This document shows, piece after piece, positions 58,449 through 64,000 of a DNA stretch of 64,000 bases (the first letter of the stretch is position 1; each line of letters starts with the position of its first letter). The position numbers were made by a program, and so were the translations under genes. The notes beneath the pieces are model-generated. The model saw only the letters and a list, made by a program, of their open reading frames with translations. It had not been told where the DNA came from and did not search any database. Origin of the DNA: Plenodomus lindquistii (lineage: Eukaryota > Ascomycota > Dothideomycetes > Pleosporales > Leptosphaeriaceae); NCBI GenBank assembly GCA_025504975.1, contig JANUWI010000012.1, forward strand, positions 248,001 to 312,000. The letters are read 5' to 3'.

Positions 58449-60956
58449 TTACGCCTCGGCAGCCTTCAACAACTTCGCCTCCAATAGCTCCCCAAACTGA
58501 CCTTCCCACAATCCCTCTTCTTCTTCCTCGTCATCCATTAAGAAGGCATCGCCTGCAGCGTAGATGCGATTGCCGTTCTTATCGAACTTCTTCTCGCGTT
58601 GAGGCAAGTCGCGCGCAGCAATCTTGAGCTGTATGGTACCTGCGCCATTGCCAGAATCACCTTCTTTCTCAACTACAGCTGTCTTGTAGTCGCTGATCTC
58701 GGGTGTAATGGTGATAGGGTTGACAGCGAAGAATTTGCAGGCTATGATGGCGCCCTCTTTGATGTCCGTCGAGGTCAATGCGGGTAACGTGTTAATGTCT
58801 TCTGGTAAAGGTGGAAGGTTTGTCTCCTGGGCAGCCGTTGCGACATCGTGACGGAGCTGGTTCTCTATAGCAGCGTTGATCTCAATGTCTGGACTCTCCT
58901 CCACCGGAGCATCTTCATAATCGAGTAGAATCTTCTCTTCTTCGTCTTCAAGTTGTTGAAGTTCGGCAGCTGGCCCTGCTTTGTTGCCCTTCTTCTTGCC
59001 CTTGTGTTTCTTTTCGCGCATAAGCCTACTAGTCTCTTTATCCCAATGCTGTACAAACGGATACGGCGGTGCGCTCAGCTCAAACTCCTCCTCCCAGCAC
59101 TCAAATGCGGTCAGGTTGATTCGCGACTTCCAAAAGTTGGGATCTGATGCCCCTTCGGGCTCAGGAGGACCATCCTCCACAGATTTTGTCTTTGTCTTTT
59201 TTGCAGGACGAGCTGCCTGCCGAGCAAGTATGCGGCTAATGGCCGATGTGTCTGGCCTCATTCGTCTTGTGGGAGTGTCTTTCTTTGCAGGTTCTTCTTC
59301 GCGCGAAATCTCGGGCGTCGATTGTGCTGGTGCTACCGCGTCCGATACTGACAGAGCAGATCTGTCCTCTTGTAGTGTACCGCTGGACGTGTCACCAAGC
59401 CTTGCCATTAACTCTTCCTTGCGCTTCTCCAATTCATTCGTCTCCTCACTCTCTGCACATTCAGTAGCGTCTGCATCTTCTACGCGCTTCCTCTTGCTAG
59501 ATGCTGGTGGGGACGGCTGCGCAGGTATTGCCGCATCCAATTCTCCGCTCGCCTTCGCCTGCTCATATGCCTGAAGGTCGGCAAGTGTCGCATTCTGTCC
59601 TAGCAGTCCCTTTTCCTTGAAATGACGCAGACGATTTGTTCGAGTGCGACGGCTGTTTCGTGACTTGGTAGCTGCTCGACCTCCACCAGGTGGTACTTCG
59701 CGTGGTGAGACAGGTGTTGCCGCGGCTGACGTAACCTTTGAGCCACCTTTCGACGATAGGACATCTGGTGGTGAGCTCGCGTCGCTGTCGCTGTCGCTGT
59801 CTGAGTCGCTGCCACTGGACGAGTCTGAGTCGGACCCTGAGCTCGATGAGCCCGAGCCGCTGGATGAGTCTCCCGAATCAAAGTCGGAGTCAGATTCGCT
59901 TGAATCATCGTCCAGGTCCAGTTCCTCATGATTCCCTCCTGGGGCAAAGTCGTCATCGTCCTCGTCGTCTTCGTCGCTGTCGCCCAGCTCTTCTGCGATC
60001 GGCTGCTTGAAGTGCACCTGCCTGTTGCTCTTGCGTGATGGACCAGTGTTGAGGCTCGAAGGCCCAGACGCCTGGCTCAGCGCATCCACAGCGGCCTGGT
60101 CAGGCGGCCCCAGCAACTGCATCAGGTACTGCGCCGTGTCCATGTCCTCCTCTCTTTCTTTCAATTCCCGACGTTGGCGTTTGGTCATGGGCCGTTGCGT
60201 GGCCGGGTCAGGAAGTGCTTGGCTGTTGCTATGCTGGTCCGCAAGCCCAGTCGGCCTCCCGGCAGGTGGATCGCCTAGAGCTGCGAGGACACTGTCCATG
60301 GTGTCGCGAGCCTCACGAGCGGCGGCCTCTTCCCGCGGGTTCAGTCGCTGGCGCTTGTGTGGTGGTGCCGCTCCAGCCGCATTGGGGGCGCCCTCGATCT
60401 GCTGCGCTGGTGCATCCGGGGTGCCTTCTAACAAGGCATTCACGAAGTCGCGGGCTTCGCGCACCTCGTCTGCCTCCTGCTGGTCTGCCCGCTGCCGCTT
60501 GCGGGGCGGTATGCGTACGGCAGGTCGATGGGGCGCGCGGAGGTAGGGGCGGCCAAAGGGCACGCCGTCGACGAGATGCTGGCCGCCATCTGATATTTGC
60601 AGTCTGCCGGCAAGTGTTCGCGCGCGGACTTCGGCCGTCATAAGAGGGCGGATGCTGGCACACCAAGCCGTTAGCCGGGCACCGACAGGGCCACTGCACG
60701 GCGGGCGTGCTTACCAGACATGGTCGTCTTCCTTGAGCGCCTGCGTCACGGGCGTAAAGTGCAGACACTCGAATCCCCCTACCTCGACTGCGTAGTCTTC
60801 CAGGCCCCAGTTCTCGGCCTCGAGCGGCATGATGTGGTTGACGTCCTCGAGCAGGCGCGTAATGGTGTAGGCTGCATTGCTGTTGGTGGCTGGCACGTTC
60901 CAGAGGATGTTGGCTGCAGGCAGAGCATTGCGCTGGACAGTCATGCGGAGACGCAT
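58449..60956 (-). CDS. Acidic, low-complexity nuclear-looking protein (coilin-like N-terminus, unknown function)
   Basis: Two exons: 60715-60956 and 58449-60654; one 60-nt intron (GTAAGC...CTAAC...GCCAG); product 815 residues. The conserved N-terminal domain (about 1-130, with NILWNVPAT, TITRLLEDVNHIMPLE and IRPLMTAEVRARTLAGR, then DGVPFGRPYL) recalls the ubiquitin-like start of coilin-type proteins. Next come lysine/arginine patches that look like nuclear signals (PRKRQR, HKRQRLNPREE, MTKRQRREL), a long Ser/Asp run (SDSDSDSD, about 260-300) and RTRTNRLRHFKEKGLLG. The C-terminal region holds INLTAFECWEEEFELSAPPYPF, a KKHKGKKKGNK patch and an acidic end. I infer a nuclear RNA- or chromatin-associated role; it is not a recognised enzyme. 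The start at 60956 may instead be the ATG 12 bases downstream. Confidence 0.78.
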
Positions 60957-61246
60957 CGTGGGCGCGTCGTGTCGCGTCCAGTCGCGTTGGTGGTCGTGTA
61001 GACTCGGTGGTCAACTTTTTGGTATGACGGGCTGGTGATTGACCGCTAGACCGCTTTGAGACTTGGGGGCAGCGGAGATGCTCCGCATAGTGAACGTGGG
61101 TCGCTGCCGCATCTTGACATGACGCCGTCTTTGGAGCACGGCTGCACCAAGGAAGCCTGCACAAGCATAAATTGAGGCTGGCCCCCAGTCTCTTCCGATA
61201 CACACAGGGACCACCCGGGTAGTTGCAAAGACATCGAGCCGGGACA

Positions 61247-62335
61247 ATGCCAGCCAGCCTGCCAGTCAACACCCTCAAAGGGTCCTGGACCCGCCTTCTC
61301 GATACAGAACGTCTGCGTCGCTCTTCGCAAGTCCTGTCGGTCATTGGCCACAAGGTCTGCATCTTCGGCGGCGAAGTCAAGCCTCGCGAGCCTGTCGATG
61401 ATAAAGTCGACATGTTTTCCCTACAACCTGGTACGTACATTCCGACCCCCGCCATACACTGCCCATCAAGGTGCTCACACATCTACACAGACACAACACA
61501 TCTCGAAACAAAGGCAGTGGACGCAGCGCCCAGTCCACGCGTGGGAAGTGCATCGGCTGTACTCAATGGCAACATGTACCTCTTCTCTGGTCGTGGTGGC
61601 ACCGAGATGGACGCCATAGAAGAGAAAGGCGCAGTCTGGAGTTTTGACCCAGCATCATCCTCGTGGTCCAAGATCACACCAGCAGACTCCACGGCAGCTT
61701 ATCCGCCAGCACGAAGCTATCACTGCTCTACCAGCGACGGCCAGAACGCTTTCTTCGTGCACGCTGGATGTCCAGCCAAGGGTCGTCTCAACGACCTGTG
61801 GAAGCTCGATGTGGCAAGCCGTACGTGGACGCAGCTCCCCTCCGCCCCTGGCCCCCAGCGCGGCGGCACTTCAATCGCGTACAGCAAAGGTAAACTCTAC
61901 AGAATGAACGGCTTCGATGGAACCACCGAAGTAGGTGGCAGCATCGACGTCTTCGACCTCGCCAGCTCTGCCTGGAGTACCCAAACCTTCAACGCAGACG
62001 GCAACGACGGCCCTGAAGCACGGAGTGTTTGTGCTCTCTTACCCGTCCATCTTGGACGCAAGGACAAGCTGCTCACAGTCTTCGGCGAACGAGATCCGTC
62101 GTCGCTTGGTCACGCGGGAGCAGGCAAGATGCTAAGTGATGCGTGGATCTACGACATCAGTGAGAATTGGTGGACAAAACTCCATCCTACCGGCACTGAT
62201 GGTGTACCTGCGCCGCGAGGCTGGTTTGATGCCGATGTCGTCAAAGCCGATGCCGGCAACGACAGCGTAATTATCCACGGCGGGCTGGGCGAGAATAACG
62301 AACGGTTGACGGATGTTTGGCATCTTACATTTTGA
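61247..62335 (+). CDS. Kelch-repeat beta-propeller protein
   Basis: Two exons: 61247-61430 and 61491-62335; one 60-nt intron (GTACGT...CTACACAG); product 342 residues. The whole length is a kelch propeller: repeated GG/GR-turn blades such as VCIFGGEVKPREP, MYLFSGRGGTEMDA, FFVHAGCPAKGRLNDLWKLD, LYRMNGFDGTTEVGGSIDVFDL and VIIHGGLGENNERLTDVWHL, with W-x-K/Q-L spacing between blades. There is no signal peptide and no extra domain. Similar stand-alone kelch proteins include plant nitrile-specifier-like proteins and fungal galactose-oxidase-fold proteins, but no copper-site residues of galactose oxidase are seen, so a scaffold role is more likely. The start at 61247 was chosen over an upstream frame lacking support; it is divergent from the acidic-protein gene (290 bases). 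Confidence 0.9.
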   Translation: MPASLPVNTLKGSWTRLLDTERLRRSSQVLSVIGHKVCIFGGEVKPREPVDDKVDMFSLQPGTYIPTPAIHCPSRCSHIYTDTTHLETKAVDAAPSPRVGSASAVLNGNMYLFSGRGGTEMDAIEEKGAVWSFDPASSSWSKITPADSTAAYPPARSYHCSTSDGQNAFFVHAGCPAKGRLNDLWKLDVASRTWTQLPSAPGPQRGGTSIAYSKGKLYRMNGFDGTTEVGGSIDVFDLASSAWSTQTFNADGNDGPEARSVCALLPVHLGRKDKLLTVFGERDPSSLGHAGAGKMLSDAWIYDISENWWTKLHPTGTDGVPAPRGWFDADVVKADAGNDSVIIHGGLGENNERLTDVWHLTF

Positions 62336-62463
62336 TCGCTCATAAGGATTTCAGACAATTAACGGCAGTGAGACGTGCTCTCTCTAAATAAATCATTACA
62401 ATTTATCCCTCGTGCTTTTGTTGTCCCCTCACCCACTGCGTCTCCTCTCTATTCTCTTTCAGC

Positions 62464-64000
62464 TCAAACCTTCACCCTAACACCAACCTTAACCTTAAAG
62501 TCCATCGGTTTAACAAACCAGTAATTCCTCGTCTTCCACTCCTCCACTTTCAACCTACCATCCAATTCCCAGTCGAAGTCCCTGACCAGCATCGGAATCA
62601 ACTTGCTCATTTCCAAAAACGAAATGTGCCGACCTATGCAAGTTCGTGAGCCGAGACCGAAAGGCATCCAGCTCCTCTCCATGAGCGCGAGTTTCTCTTT
62701 GTCGGCGATGAGCCAGCGCGAGGGGTTGAACGTGTTGGCGTCAGAGCCATAAATGGAGGGGTCGCGGTGGGAGACCCACGAGTTTATTCCTACAATGGTC
62801 TGGGTGGAGTATGTTAGTGATGATGTTTCGAAGAATCAAGGTTCGAATGAGACTACTTACGCCTTCAGGGAAGAACTTATCGCAAATCGTCGCTCCCCCC
62901 GCAGGGACAACGCGTTCAAGTGGCAGGCCCGTGGCGGGATGCATACGCAGTGCTTCCTTCATCACGACTTGGAGATACGGCATCTCTTGGCTCTGCTTGA
63001 ACGTGATATAGCGTCTCTCCCCCTCCTTTGGCAACGCATCGACTTCCTCGCGAAGTCTGTCGAAAGTGCTGCGATCCTTGAGGAGGTAGTACAAAATCGC
63101 CGACAAACTGATCGCCGTCGTATCGCTCCCGGCCACCATATTCGACACACACCCCGCCGCCAAATGATACATAGTAAACCCCTGCGGATCCGCCGCATTC
63201 TTCTTGAAAAACTTGGTCAAAAAGTCCTCTGTCCCGCGTTCATCCTCGATATCCCCTCCCTTGCCAACCCTCACCCCACTCTTCTCATTCGCCTGATGAT
63301 CCGCAATCCTCTTCTGAGTAAACTGTATAATATACGCTCTTCCCACCCCCGCACCCCCGACCATCCAATTCCTCATCTTGAACAACACAGGATGCAACCA
63401 GCTGTAAATCCCCACCATAGTCGCATAAGCAAGATGATCCTCCAGCGCACCCATCACCCCGGCAACATCCAGCCCTTGGTCCAAAAACCCAAGCCGCTTC
63501 CCATACGTAATTAATCCAATAACATCAAATGCGTAGCATTGGAACCAATGCCCCATGTCCGCCGCGCTGCCCGCGGACGCAACTTCCCCCATGCGCGTGC
63601 AGAAGATGTCGGCGCACGTGTCGACGTACGACTCGTAGTGCACGAGGGAAGACATGGAGTAGGCGGATTGGTAGTGTCGTCTGTTTGCGGCGTGGCGGGC
63701 GATGGATTGGTCGGAGAAGAGGGACCATTGTGTAGGCGCGGGAGAGGACCAGGAGGCGTACCAGGAGGATTTTGGGAATTTCGTGGCGTGGCCGTAGATT
63801 GATTTTTGGGCGAGCGGGGTGGAGAGGGAGAAGCGGTTGGGGCCGTAGCGGACTATGTCGCCTGTTTGTTTTTTTGTGTTTGTTAGTGGGGATTCCGTGG
63901 GGCTGAACTGGAGACAAAAGGGAATTAATTGTGTTTACCGTGTTTTTGGTGGAGTTGAATGTTGTCGACTTCGAAACGCCCCTTTTTGACCCGCCATAGA
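62464..64000 (-). CDS. Cytochrome P450 (pisatin-demethylase-like), N-terminus beyond right edge
   Basis: Haem monooxygenase of the endoplasmic reticulum; substrate unknown. Exons 62464-62799, 62861-63861 and 63939->64000; introns 61 nt (GTAAGT...CACCCAG) and 77 nt (GTAAAC...AAACAG). About 466 residues are visible. They start within the region before helix C (KKGRFEVDNIQLHQKHG, then GDIVRYGPNRFSL). The I-helix motif is AGSDTTAI, the K-helix ExxR is in KEALRMHP, the PERF-like block is FNPSRW and the haem-binding loop is FGLGSRTCIGR with its Cys ligand. Block order and sequence resemble the CYP57 / pisatin demethylase-type fungal P450s. The membrane anchor and the first 50-80 residues lie outside the window. 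No other biosynthetic genes are next to it here, so no pathway is inferred. Confidence 0.95.

Noticed and set aside
60313..61482. 389-codon minus-strand frame across the acidic-protein start and kelch start
   Set aside because: Runs through the acidic-protein gene in another frame and antisense into the kelch gene; Arg/Pro/Cys-rich and no domain.

Overview
The window is nuclear DNA of a filamentous ascomycete, most likely a dothideomycete of the Pleosporales. Nearly all introns are 46-60 nt, with GTAAGT/GTATGT donors and CTAAC/CTRAY branch points. The gene families (Zn2Cys6 regulator, pisatin-demethylase-like P450, cysteine-rich mucin-like sensor, galactosaminogalactan genes) are typical of filamentous ascomycetes. 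No rRNA, tRNA, intact transposon or CRISPR array was recognised. Exon coordinates were worked out by hand from splice sites and reading frame and have no transcript support.

Left part (1-16 kb), mostly housekeeping: a partial F-box/WD protein, a single-pass cysteine-rich surface protein, a BCS1-like AAA ATPase whose 5' part is unresolved and carries a (TTCTC)15 microsatellite, a small SBDS-N-terminal (Rtc3-type) protein, a 1061-residue Rho guanine nucleotide exchange factor, the proteasome assembly chaperone Nas2/PSMD9 and the GTPase Ran.

Middle part (16.5-53 kb), a polysaccharide island. In order it holds a Zn2Cys6 transcription factor (-), a UDP-glucose 4-epimerase of Uge3 type (-), a membrane-anchored GH114 endo-galactosaminidase of Ega3 type (-), a secreted Agd3-type deacetylase (-) and a giant (about 3060-residue) multi-pass glycosyltransferase of Gtb3 type (+). 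These match four of the five genes of the galactosaminogalactan (GAG) cluster known from Aspergillus; the fifth, the GH135 hydrolase Sph3, is not seen. The implied pathway is epimerisation to UDP-Gal/UDP-GalNAc, polymerisation and export by the Gtb3 protein, partial deacetylation outside the cell by Agd3 and trimming by Ega3. Next to it is a divergent pair: a second processive-type GT2 synthase (-) and a membrane-anchored GH16 glucanase (+), which look like a synthase/hydrolase module for a second, beta-linked polymer. Long gene-free stretches (2-4.7 kb) separate the island genes, unlike the denser flanks.

Right part (56.6-64 kb): a MetE/UROD-like methyltransferase, an acidic nuclear-looking protein, a kelch-repeat protein and the C-terminal part of a cytochrome P450 that runs off the right edge.

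The points most worth attention are the Gtb3 protein, which looks like a one-chain counterpart of bacterial Pel machinery (barrel-like region, membrane domain, PelF-like GT4); the absence of Sph3; the adjoining GT2/GH16 pair; and two near-identical adjacent introns in the GH16 gene.
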